The notes under the pieces were generated by a model. That model saw only the letters and a program-made list of their open reading frames with translations, was not told the origin of the DNA and made no database searches. From Comamonadaceae bacterium (lineage in GTDB: Bacteria > Pseudomonadota > Gammaproteobacteria > Burkholderiales > Burkholderiaceae_C): a stretch of 37,356 bases of DNA. A program made the translations under genes and the position numbers. The first letter of the stretch is position 1. Every line of letters begins with the position of its first letter. This document shows positions 1 to 8,152 of the stretch, piece after piece. The stretch covers positions 1 through 37,356 of the forward strand of contig CANFJF010000035.1 of assembly GCA_947447355.1 (NCBI GenBank), in the 5' to 3' direction.

Positions 1-963
1 GAGGCCGTGCTCAAGTTGATCGCCACCGCCGACATCGTCAGCGAGAACTTCAAGCCCGGCACCATGGCCAAGCTCGGCCTCGACTACGCCAGCCTGAAGG
101 CGCTGAATCCGCGCCTGATTTATGTCAGCCACAAAGGCTTTTTACCCGGCCCGTATGAGCACCGCACCGCGCTCGACGAAGTCGTGCAAATGATGGGCGG
201 CTTGGCCTACATGACCGGCCGGCCTGGTGACCCGCTGCGCGCCGGCACCAGCGTCAACGACATCATGGGCGGCATGTTCGGCGCGATCGGTGCGATGGCC
301 GCCTTGGCGCAGCGCGATCACCCGCAGCACGGCACCGGCGTTGGCCAGGAAATTCAAAGCGCACTGTTTGAAAACAATGTTTTTCTAGTCGCCCAGCACA
401 TGATGCAATTCGCCGTCACAGGCCAACCCGCAGCACCCATGCCGGCACGCATTTCAGCCTGGGCGGTGTACGACGTGTTCAAGGTCAAAGACGGCGAGCA
501 GATTTTTCTGGCCGTCGTCAGCGACAGCGCTTGGGCGATCTTTTGCGAGGTCTTCGGCTTGGCCGATCTGAAAGCCGACGAACGCCTGAAAACCAACAAC
601 GACCGCGTCCGCGCCAGAGACTGGATGATGCCGCTGCTGCGCGAACGGATGGCGGTCTACAGTGCGGCCGAGTTGTCCGCGATTTTTGAGAAGTACGCGC
701 TGCCGTTTGCCCCCATCACACGGCCTGAAGCGCTGATGGAAGACCCGCATTTGCTGGCCACAGGCGGCCTCGCGCCGATCACCTTGCCAGACGGCAGGCC
801 GAGCAAAACCGTGTTGATGCCCTTCACGCTGGGCGGCCACCGGCCCGGCGTGCGGACGTCAGCGCCGCAGCTCGGTGAGCACACCCACGCGTTGTTGGCA
901 GAACTCGGCTATGGCGCCGCAGCGATTGCGGACATGGCTGCGCGCGGCGTGGCTCGCGACTGA
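1..963 (+). CDS. CaiB/BaiF family CoA-transferase (5' end outside window)
   Basis: Family III CoA-transferases move CoA between carboxylic acids through an aspartyl-CoA thioester intermediate. The reading frame is open from base 1, so the N-terminal part, roughly the first 80-90 residues of a normal ~400-residue protein, lies outside the window. Visible family marks are the segment SENFKPGTMAKLGLDY near the start and the likely catalytic Asp in TSVNDIMGG (codon at 259-261), followed by the GxGQEIQSALFE helix. The C-terminal half has the usual 'DPHLLATGGLAPI' domain. It ends 9 bases before the stop of the convergent glnE gene. The substrate acid cannot be told from sequence; family members act in carnitine, oxalate, mesaconate and many catabolic routes. 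Family call is sure, substrate unknown. Confidence 0.93.
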   Translation, partial: EAVLKLIATADIVSENFKPGTMAKLGLDYASLKALNPRLIYVSHKGFLPGPYEHRTALDEVVQMMGGLAYMTGRPGDPLRAGTSVNDIMGGMFGAIGAMAALAQRDHPQHGTGVGQEIQSALFENNVFLVAQHMMQFAVTGQPAAPMPARISAWAVYDVFKVKDGEQIFLAVVSDSAWAIFCEVFGLADLKADERLKTNNDRVRARDWMMPLLRERMAVYSAAELSAIFEKYALPFAPITRPEALMEDPHLLATGGLAPITLPDGRPSKTVLMPFTLGGHRPGVRTSAPQLGEHTHALLAELGYGAAAIADMAARGVARD

Positions 964-976
964 GCTACCAGCTCAG
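960..976. terminator. Short perfect hairpin spanning both convergent stop codons
   Basis: CTGAGCT-ACC-AGCTCAG forms a 7-bp stem with a 3-base loop. It contains the TGA of the CoA-transferase (961-963) on one strand and the TGA of glnE (973-975) on the other. There is no T-run on either side, so it is at best a weak bidirectional terminator or an RNA 3'-end stabiliser. Confidence 0.35.
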
Positions 977-3894
977 CCAAACACCGCCGCCCACAGCGCC
1001 TGAATCGCCGCCCGCTCGGCCTGCACCGAGGCTGGACTGACCTGTGTCGGCTCTTCGTTGAGCCGCGCTTGGTGTTGCATCCGGCGCAGTTTTCGGTAAG
1101 CGTCGGCAGCTTTGTAGCCGACACCGAGCGGCAACAATCCAGCCTGCTCAGCACGTTGCAACAATGCGATGTTGCCGACGTTGTCGGCCAATTCAGGGTA
1201 CTGGCCTGATTCCGCCAAAACCAAAAATTGCACGGCAAATTCAGCGTCGACCATGCCGCCAACCGCATGCTTCACGTCGAACTGTTCCGCCTCAGGCACT
1301 GACTTCAACATTGATTTAGCCAGCCCCCCCGGTTTGCGTTTGGACGGATGCGCCAAGCGGACTTTGTCGCGCATCGCGACAATCTCAGCGCGCAGGGCCA
1401 CAACGTCGCGCGGCGCGCTGATGACCGCGTGCCGAACCTCGTCAAAACGCTGATGCAAAGCAGCATCGCCCAGCACACAGCGGGCGCGTGTCATGGCTTG
1501 GTGTTCCCATGTCCAGGCCGTGTTACTGCCGCGCTGTTGCTGGTAATTCGCATACGCGGCAAAACTAATGACCAATAAACCCGAGCCGCCATTTGGCCGC
1601 AAGGCGGTGTCGATCTCGAACAAATCACCTTCTGCGGTCTTGATCGTCAACCAATTGATGACCTTGCGCACCAGCGTGGCATAGACCTCCCCAGCCTGCT
1701 CATCGTCGTCTTCATAGACAAACACGATGTCCAGGTCGCTGCCGTAGCCGAGCTCTTTACCGCCCAGCTTGCCATAGGCAATGACCGCGAATTGGGCTTG
1801 CTCCCGGTGTCGGTATTTCAGCCGCTGCCAGCACCAGTCAACGGTCAGACTGAGCACGGCTTCAGCCAAAGCGCTGAGGTCGTCTGCCACTTGTTCGACC
1901 GTCAGCATGTCTTCCAGATCGCGCGCCAGTGTGCGGAAAACCTCGGCATGGTGCGCTCGCCGCAGCAGATTCAGGCAGGCTTCGTCATCGTCCTCGCCCG
2001 TCCGCTTGAAGGCGGCCAGACGCAACTCAACCTCAGCTTTGAAAGTGGCTGCGTCGAAGCGCTGGTGCAGCATGTCGTCACTGGCCAATTCATCGATCAC
2101 GCTCGGATGATGCTGCAGGTAACGCGCGGTCCACTTGGCCGTACCCAACAGGCGCAACAACCGCTCGTGCACCGAAGGTCGTTCGAGCAGCATGGCGAGA
2201 TAGCTTTCACGCCGCAGCAGCGGCTCGATCCAATCCACCAGCCGCAGGGCGGCTTCTTCGGTGGCCTTGCCCTCGCTCAGCAAGACGGCCGTGCGCTGCA
2301 CCAGGCGAATCAGCCGGCCGCGGGACTCTTCGCGCAGCACCAGCACACGCGGGTGGCTGCTCCACTCGGCGATGCGGACACGGAAGCGCTCCGGCCAAGC
2401 GCTGGCTTGCTGGTCGACCAGCTCACTCAGCTCCTGTGGTGCACTGGCAATTTTGTTGCAACCTTTGCACTCGGCATTGCCGCCCAGAAGCTTGTCGAAT
2501 TCGCCGGCGACCAGCTCACGGTGGGTGTCCAGTTCGGCCAGAAATGCGCAGCAGTCGCGAAAGCCCAGCGTCTTGGCGATCCAGGCCAAGTCGTCATCGC
2601 GGGTCGGCAAGACGTGCGTCTGTTGGTCGTCGAGGTACTGGATGCGGTGTTCGACGCGGCGCAAAAATTCATACGCGCGGGCCAGCGCATCGGCTGTTTC
2701 TTGCGGCATTAAACCGGCGTTGGCGACGCGCTGCAATGCGTCCAAAGTGGGCCGCGTGCGCAGCTCCGGGAATTGCCCGCCGCGCACAACTTGCAACAGC
2801 TGCACGGTGAATTCAATTTCGCGGATGCCGCCGCGCGACAACTTGACGTCGTTGGCGCGCTCGGGATGACCGGCGCTTCGGCGCTGGGCTTGCTCGCGAA
2901 TTTGCCGGTGCAAGGTGCGCAGCGCATCAAAGACGTTGTAGTCCAGATAACGTCGAAAAACAAAAGGCAGCACCGACCCGCGCAAAACCTGCGCTGAACC
3001 GTTGCCGACGTTGTTGCTGCCGCCGGTTTCATGGCTGTTGCCCGTCACGCCGCCACTGAGGCTGGACAAAGGCGCGACCACGCGGCTTTTGAGCCAGGCA
3101 AAGCGCTCCCACTCCCGACCTTGTACTTGAAAATATTCTGCCAATGCGTTGAGGGACACCGCCGCCGGTCCGGAGTTGCCGTTAGGCCTGAGTGCCAGAT
3201 CGACCCGAAAGACAAAACCATGCTCGGTGGTGTCACCAATCAAGGCATACATGGCCTTGACTTGGTGCGCGAAATATTCGTGATTCGAAATATGGCCGCG
3301 GCCATCGGCGCGGCCGGCTGTCTGACCGTCATGGTCGTAGACATAAATCAAATCGATGTCGCTGGAGACATTCAGCTCGCGCGCGCCCAACTTGCCCATG
3401 CCGATGACCCACAGACTGGCGCGGATGTTTGCGTTGAGAGCGGCAACCTCGGCCACGGAATCAGTCACGCATTCTGGCGGCACCAGCGGCGCGCCATACA
3501 GTGCGTCCAGTTCCAACTGCGTGGCGCACATGGCGACATCGAGCGCCAATTCAGCCAGATCCGTCATGGCGCGGGTAACCACGTCCAGCGGTGCTTGGGT
3601 CGGCCCATCGCCTTCGCAATCCAGCACCACCAAGCGTTCCATCACGATTTGGCGCAGCACCCGCAAGGCCGCGCCCGTGGTCAACCCCTGCGCCAGCAAC
3701 GCGTCAAGCGCCATTTGCATGGTCGGACGCACAGGTGGGCCAGCGGCCAAAAGGTGTAATTGGTCGGCATAACGCCGCCGCAGGCGTTGAACGCAACGCG
3801 AGTACGCGGCACCTTCTGCCTCGAGGTCGGGGGTCAGAGGGGTTGCGTTGGGTTCAGACAAAGCGGTCAAATCAGCGTCAGGCGTTGAGAACAT
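973..3894 (-). CDS. glnE: Bifunctional glutamine synthetase adenylyltransferase / adenylyl-removing enzyme GlnE
   Basis: GlnE adenylylates and deadenylylates glutamine synthetase in response to PII, setting nitrogen assimilation. The protein is 973 residues, near the family's ~950. It has the expected duplicated nucleotidyltransferase layout. The N-terminal removase domain carries GMGKLGARELNVSSDIDL with metal-binding Asp pair near residues 179/181. The C-terminal transferase domain carries YGKLGGKELGYGSDLDIV with Asp 720/722, followed by a C-terminal helical GlnD-UR/PII-type domain (KSMLKSVPEAEQFDVKHAVGG). ATG at 3894 is preferred to a TTG one codon upstream; no clear Shine-Dalgarno is seen. 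Odd: a Gly/Ser/Asn-rich stretch of about 22 residues (279-301) interrupts the segment before VLPFVFRRYLDYN, and a CxxC-containing insert lies near 475-485. It is divergent from the yhdP-like gene. Confidence 0.96.
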   Translation of the reverse strand: MFSTPDADLTALSEPNATPLTPDLEAEGAAYSRCVQRLRRRYADQLHLLAAGPPVRPTMQMALDALLAQGLTTGAALRVLRQIVMERLVVLDCEGDGPTQAPLDVVTRAMTDLAELALDVAMCATQLELDALYGAPLVPPECVTDSVAEVAALNANIRASLWVIGMGKLGARELNVSSDIDLIYVYDHDGQTAGRADGRGHISNHEYFAHQVKAMYALIGDTTEHGFVFRVDLALRPNGNSGPAAVSLNALAEYFQVQGREWERFAWLKSRVVAPLSSLSGGVTGNSHETGGSNNVGNGSAQVLRGSVLPFVFRRYLDYNVFDALRTLHRQIREQAQRRSAGHPERANDVKLSRGGIREIEFTVQLLQVVRGGQFPELRTRPTLDALQRVANAGLMPQETADALARAYEFLRRVEHRIQYLDDQQTHVLPTRDDDLAWIAKTLGFRDCCAFLAELDTHRELVAGEFDKLLGGNAECKGCNKIASAPQELSELVDQQASAWPERFRVRIAEWSSHPRVLVLREESRGRLIRLVQRTAVLLSEGKATEEAALRLVDWIEPLLRRESYLAMLLERPSVHERLLRLLGTAKWTARYLQHHPSVIDELASDDMLHQRFDAATFKAEVELRLAAFKRTGEDDDEACLNLLRRAHHAEVFRTLARDLEDMLTVEQVADDLSALAEAVLSLTVDWCWQRLKYRHREQAQFAVIAYGKLGGKELGYGSDLDIVFVYEDDDEQAGEVYATLVRKVINWLTIKTAEGDLFEIDTALRPNGGSGLLVISFAAYANYQQQRGSNTAWTWEHQAMTRARCVLGDAALHQRFDEVRHAVISAPRDVVALRAEIVAMRDKVRLAHPSKRKPGGLAKSMLKSVPEAEQFDVKHAVGGMVDAEFAVQFLVLAESGQYPELADNVGNIALLQRAEQAGLLPLGVGYKAADAYRKLRRMQHQARLNEEPTQVSPASVQAERAAIQALWAAVFG

Positions 3895-3914
3895 CAAAGT
3901 AAACAGTTTTCAGA

Positions 3915-3945
3915 TTGAACCCGCGCCAGCCGCGACAGTCATAAT
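3915..3945 (+). promoter_or_regulatory. Possible sigma70-like promoter for the yhdP operon
   Basis: TTGAAC (3915-3920) and CATAAT (3940-3945) are separated by 19 bases in the 61-bp gap between the divergent glnE and yhdP starts. The spacing is longer than ideal and the resulting leader would be only a few bases, so this is a weak prediction. Confidence 0.2.
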
Positions 3946-3955
3946 TCCGAAGCCA

Positions 3956-6900
3956 ATGGATTCTGTAACGCCCCCCTCAACCCTGCTACCGCCTCGCCAC
4001 GTTCGCCTGACAGCCCGCGCGTCGCGGGTACTGCTGTGGCTGCTCGTGGCATTCTGGCTGCTGGTAGGTCTCAGCTATGGACTGCTACAAATCTGGATTG
4101 TGCCGCGGATTGGCGACTTTCGCCCGCGCTTAGAAGTTGCGGCCAGCCGCGCGTTAGGGGTACCGGTTCGCATCGGCAACATCAGTGCACATTCCGGCGG
4201 CTGGATCCCCTCTTTTGAACTCACCGAAGTCAGCTTGCTCGACCGCGAAGGTCGCATGGCGTTGCGCCTGCCACGGGTGGTGGCAGCGTTGTCGCCCCGT
4301 TCGCTGTGGCGCTTAGGATTGGAGCAGCTGGTGATCGACGGCGCCGAACTCGACATTCGGCGCACGGCAGACGGTCAATTCCAAATCGCCGGCCTCAACC
4401 TGTCGAACACCGCGCGCGGCAACACGGCGTTTGCCGATTGGGCTTTTGAGCAAACCGAGCTGGTCTTGCGTGGGGGGGTGTTGCGCTGGACTGACGAAAT
4501 CCGTGATGCGCCACCCCTGATATTGACCGACGTGGTCGCCATTTTGCGCAACCCCGGCAAGCGCCATCTGATGCGTATCGATGCAACGCCACCGACCTCG
4601 TGGGGTGAACGCTTCAGCGTGCGTGCCCAGCTGCGACAACCTTTGCTGTCGGGCAGCGGTTCATCCTGGAAGACTTGGTCAGGCCAGCTGTACAGCGAGT
4701 TCAGCCGCGCCGATGTCTCTCAGCTCAGGCAATACATCAGCCCGGACCAGTCCGGCATCGACGTGAGCAGCGGCCAAGGTGCATTGCGCGTTTGGCTTGA
4801 TCTCGCCGCCGGCCAGATCACCGGTGCCACGGCCGATCTCGCGCTGACGGACGTCAGCACCCGTCTGGCCCGTGAGCTGCAGCCGCTGACACTGGCATCG
4901 GTCGCCGGCCGCTTGGAAGGCCAACTGCGGGTCAACGGATTTAGCGTGCAGACCGAAAACTTGGCCTTTGAAGCGGACGACGGCTTGGTCTGGCCGGGAG
5001 GTCAGGTGTCGCTGACACACACCGATGCCGAAGGCACCCAACCGGTCAAGACCGAACTCAAAGCTGACAAGCTGGACTTGGCCACATTGAACCGCATGGC
5101 CCAGCGTTTACCGCTGAACGCCGACACCCACACGTTGCTCGGCAGCTTCGCGCCCAAAGGACGGGTCGAACGCATTGAAGCCAGCTGGTTTGGCGAGCTG
5201 ACCGCCCCGCTCACACTGACGGCGCGCGGCCGCGTGACCGGTCTCACGCTGGCCTCTGCAGCCGCCAGCGCCAGCACACCGACACACCCGCTGCCGGGCC
5301 GACCGGGCGTCGAAAACGCCACGGTGGACTTCAATCTAACGCAAGACGGCGGACAGGCGCAGGTCCAACTGACGCAGGGTGCACTCGAATTTCCAGGCGT
5401 TTTTGAGCAACCTCGCTTGTCGTTCAGCGCGCTCTCCAGTGACGTGCAATGGAAGCACAACGGCCCACGCCTCGAACTGCAACTGAAAAAACTGCGCTTC
5501 GCCAACGCCGACGCCGAAGGTCAAGCAGAAGTCCGTTGGACCAGCGCCGATGGCCCTTCAACAGCCGCAGGCAAAGCACTCAAGAGTCAACCGGGTGTAC
5601 TGGACTTGCAAGGCAGCTTCAGCCGGGGCGACGCCAGTCAAGTGCATCGTTACCTGCCCTTGGTATTGCCCGAGTCGGCACGTCGCTATGTGCGTGACGC
5701 GGTGCAGCAAGGTCAGCTGAGTGAGGTCAAATTCAAGGTCAAAGGCGACTTGCTGAAGCTGCCTTTTGAAAATCCGAAAAACGGTGAGTTTCTGGTCACC
5801 GCCAAAGCCAGCAACGTGCGTTACGCCTATGTGCCGCAAACCGTGTCGGCCACGACCGGCAGCGCTGCCGCCAAGCCGTGGCCCATGCTCGAAGCACTGC
5901 AAGGCGAATTGATTTTCAACCGCCAAAGTCTTGAAGTGCGCACAGCGCAAGGGCGCGTGGCAGGCCTTGACGGACTACAGCTCATTCGGGGCAGTGCCCG
6001 CGTGCCCAATCTGGCCGATCCGGTCATCGAAGTCAATACCAACATCAAGGGTCAACTCGCGCAAGGCCTGCAGTTTGTCAATACCTCCCCGGTGTCCGAC
6101 ATGCTGAGTGATGCACTGCTGCAAGCCAGTGCCAGCGGGCAAGCCGACTACACCATGCGCTTGCTGCTGCCCTTGTCCAACCTCGACAAAAGCACGGTCC
6201 AAGGAAATCTTGTACTGCCAGGAAATGACGTTCAATTCACCGCCAACACCCCGGTGCTGGGACGCCTGAAGGGCACACTCACGTTCACCGAGAACAGCTT
6301 TCGTGTGAGCAATGCGCAAGCACGCATGCTTGGCGGCGACATCCGCTTTGAAGGCGGGATGCGGGCCAGCGCTGCCGCTGCAAACACCGGCCGCAGCGCA
6401 ACCGCCGGTGCCATCGAAGCGCCCATTTTGTTTCGGGGTCAAGGCACGATTTCTGCCGAAGGTCTGCAGCAAGCACGCGAGTTGGGCATCGTCACCATGC
6501 TCGCCGACCATGCCAGCGGCAACACCGCCTACAGCGCCAATTTGGGTTTTCGCCTTGGCAACGCTGAGCTCAGTGTCAGCAGCAGTTTGCAGGGCATGGC
6601 GCTGAATTTGCCAGCCCCCTTGAACAAAGCGGCCGCAGAAACGCTGCCCCTGCAGTTCGATCAATCGCTGCTGCGCGAGTCATTGGCGCCGGGTAAAAAC
6701 CTGCAAGACCAGTTGACCCTGACGCTCGGCAAGCTCGCCAACGTGCGCTATGTTCGCGACCTCAGTGGCAACCAGCCACGGGTGCTGAGCGGCAGCATCG
6801 CGGTCGGTTTGGTCGCTGGCGAATCAGCGGCACAGCCCGCCAACGAAGTAGCGGCCAACCTGAACTTGCTGCGCGCGGATGTTGATGCATGGCGCAGCGT

Positions 6901-8152
6901 GCTGAACGCAAGCACGACTTCCAGGAGCACGGCGACGAAACAACCGGCCAACAACTCAGTCCGTGCCGCAACAGCATCATCAGCCGCGTCAGGCTACTTG
7001 CCTACCGTTTTGGCCATGCGCGCCAATGAATTGATTTTCGAAGGCTATCACCTGAACAACGTCGTTATGGGCGCATCGCGTGTGGGCTCTAATTGGCGCG
7101 GCAACATGGACGCCGACGAACTCAGTGGTTACGCCGAATTCGGCCAAGCCAGCACAGTACCGGGCGGTGCGGGTGACCGGCTTTATGCGCGACTCTCACG
7201 GCTGCGGCTCGGCGCCAGTACCGCGCGCGATGTGGAAACATTGTTAGAGGGTCAACCCGCGGCCATTCCGGCCCTCGACATCGTGGTGGAAGACTTGGAG
7301 CTGAAAGGCAAAAAACTCGGCCGCGTCGAAGTCGATGCCGTCAACCGCGGCGCACTGTTATCGGCGCGCGACAGCGGCGTGCGCGAATGGCGGCTGAACA
7401 AACTCAACATCATCTCGCCAGACGCCACATTCTCAGCCAATGGCAACTGGGCCGCCGGGACGATGTCAACGCAGGGTCGCCGCGTGCTGATGAACTTCAA
7501 ACTCGACATCAACAACTCAGGTGATCTCTTGAAACGGCTCGGGATGGATGGCTTGGTGCGCCGCGGCAAAGGCAAACTCGAAGGCCAAGTGGGCTGGTTG
7601 GGCTCGCCACTGAGCCTGGACTACCCAAGCCTGAGTGGGCAGTTCAATGTGAATATTGAGGGCGGTCAATTTCTCAAGGCCGAACCCGGCATTGCCAAGC
7701 TGTTGGGTGTTCTCAGCCTGCAATCTTTACCGCGCCGATTGACGCTTGATTTCCGCGACGTTTTCTCGGAAGGTTTTGCCTTTGACTTTGCGCGCGGTGA
7801 CGTCAACATCGAGCAAGGCCAAGCGCGTACCAACAACCTGCAAATGAAGGGCGTGAGTGCCGCGGTCTTGATGGACGGCAGCGCCAACATCGCCCGTGAA
7901 ACGCAAGACTTGCGGGTCGTCGTGATCCCGGAGGTGAACGCCGGCACGGCCTCGCTGATCGCTACAGCCATCAACCCGGCCATCGGCTTGGGCACGTTTT
8001 TAGCGCAGATGTTTTTTCGCAGCCCGTTGACTGAAGCGGCCACGCAAGAGTTTCACATCGACGGGCCGTGGAGCGATCCGCACATCACCCGCGTTCAGCG
8101 CAAACCTGCCGGCCCCACGCCCGGAAAAGCCACCGGAGGCAGCCCACCATGA
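3956..8152 (+). CDS. yhdP: YhdP family giant AsmA-like envelope protein (TIGR02099/DUF3971)
   Basis: YhdP belongs to the TamB/YhdP/YdbH AsmA-like family. These inner-membrane-anchored proteins span the periplasm and are implicated in phospholipid transport to the outer membrane. The 1398-residue product has a short cytoplasmic N-terminus, one membrane anchor (about residues 25-47, VLLWLLVAFWLLVGLSYGLL), then a very long beta-rich periplasmic part with repeated AsmA-like 'DGLQ...GSARV' and 'LxGxhxxxG' patterns. The C-terminal conserved block VVVIPEVNAGTASL is typical of the family. The start at 3956 is chosen because translation from the earlier in-frame 3848 start would overlap glnE and add an unlikely leader. 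The last codons overlap the histidine kinase start (ATGA), implying co-expression with the downstream two-component system. Confidence 0.9.
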   Translation: MDSVTPPSTLLPPRHVRLTARASRVLLWLLVAFWLLVGLSYGLLQIWIVPRIGDFRPRLEVAASRALGVPVRIGNISAHSGGWIPSFELTEVSLLDREGRMALRLPRVVAALSPRSLWRLGLEQLVIDGAELDIRRTADGQFQIAGLNLSNTARGNTAFADWAFEQTELVLRGGVLRWTDEIRDAPPLILTDVVAILRNPGKRHLMRIDATPPTSWGERFSVRAQLRQPLLSGSGSSWKTWSGQLYSEFSRADVSQLRQYISPDQSGIDVSSGQGALRVWLDLAAGQITGATADLALTDVSTRLARELQPLTLASVAGRLEGQLRVNGFSVQTENLAFEADDGLVWPGGQVSLTHTDAEGTQPVKTELKADKLDLATLNRMAQRLPLNADTHTLLGSFAPKGRVERIEASWFGELTAPLTLTARGRVTGLTLASAAASASTPTHPLPGRPGVENATVDFNLTQDGGQAQVQLTQGALEFPGVFEQPRLSFSALSSDVQWKHNGPRLELQLKKLRFANADAEGQAEVRWTSADGPSTAAGKALKSQPGVLDLQGSFSRGDASQVHRYLPLVLPESARRYVRDAVQQGQLSEVKFKVKGDLLKLPFENPKNGEFLVTAKASNVRYAYVPQTVSATTGSAAAKPWPMLEALQGELIFNRQSLEVRTAQGRVAGLDGLQLIRGSARVPNLADPVIEVNTNIKGQLAQGLQFVNTSPVSDMLSDALLQASASGQADYTMRLLLPLSNLDKSTVQGNLVLPGNDVQFTANTPVLGRLKGTLTFTENSFRVSNAQARMLGGDIRFEGGMRASAAAANTGRSATAGAIEAPILFRGQGTISAEGLQQARELGIVTMLADHASGNTAYSANLGFRLGNAELSVSSSLQGMALNLPAPLNKAAAETLPLQFDQSLLRESLAPGKNLQDQLTLTLGKLANVRYVRDLSGNQPRVLSGSIAVGLVAGESAAQPANEVAANLNLLRADVDAWRSVLNASTTSRSTATKQPANNSVRAATASSAASGYLPTVLAMRANELIFEGYHLNNVVMGASRVGSNWRGNMDADELSGYAEFGQASTVPGGAGDRLYARLSRLRLGASTARDVETLLEGQPAAIPALDIVVEDLELKGKKLGRVEVDAVNRGALLSARDSGVREWRLNKLNIISPDATFSANGNWAAGTMSTQGRRVLMNFKLDINNSGDLLKRLGMDGLVRRGKGKLEGQVGWLGSPLSLDYPSLSGQFNVNIEGGQFLKAEPGIAKLLGVLSLQSLPRRLTLDFRDVFSEGFAFDFARGDVNIEQGQARTNNLQMKGVSAAVLMDGSANIARETQDLRVVVIPEVNAGTASLIATAINPAIGLGTFLAQMFFRSPLTEAATQEFHIDGPWSDPHITRVQRKPAGPTPGKATGGSPP
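8135..8139 (+). promoter_or_regulatory. Shine-Dalgarno site fixing the histidine kinase start
   Basis: GGAGG lies 9 bases before ATG 8149 inside the end of the yhdP-like gene. It supports the ATGA-overlapping start over an upstream start at 8068. Confidence 0.7.

Noticed and set aside
1792..3759. Long plus-strand reading frames (306 and 242 codons) opposite glnE
   Set aside because: They are antisense to a clear full-length glnE, have no recognisable domains, and are expected from GC-rich codon periodicity.
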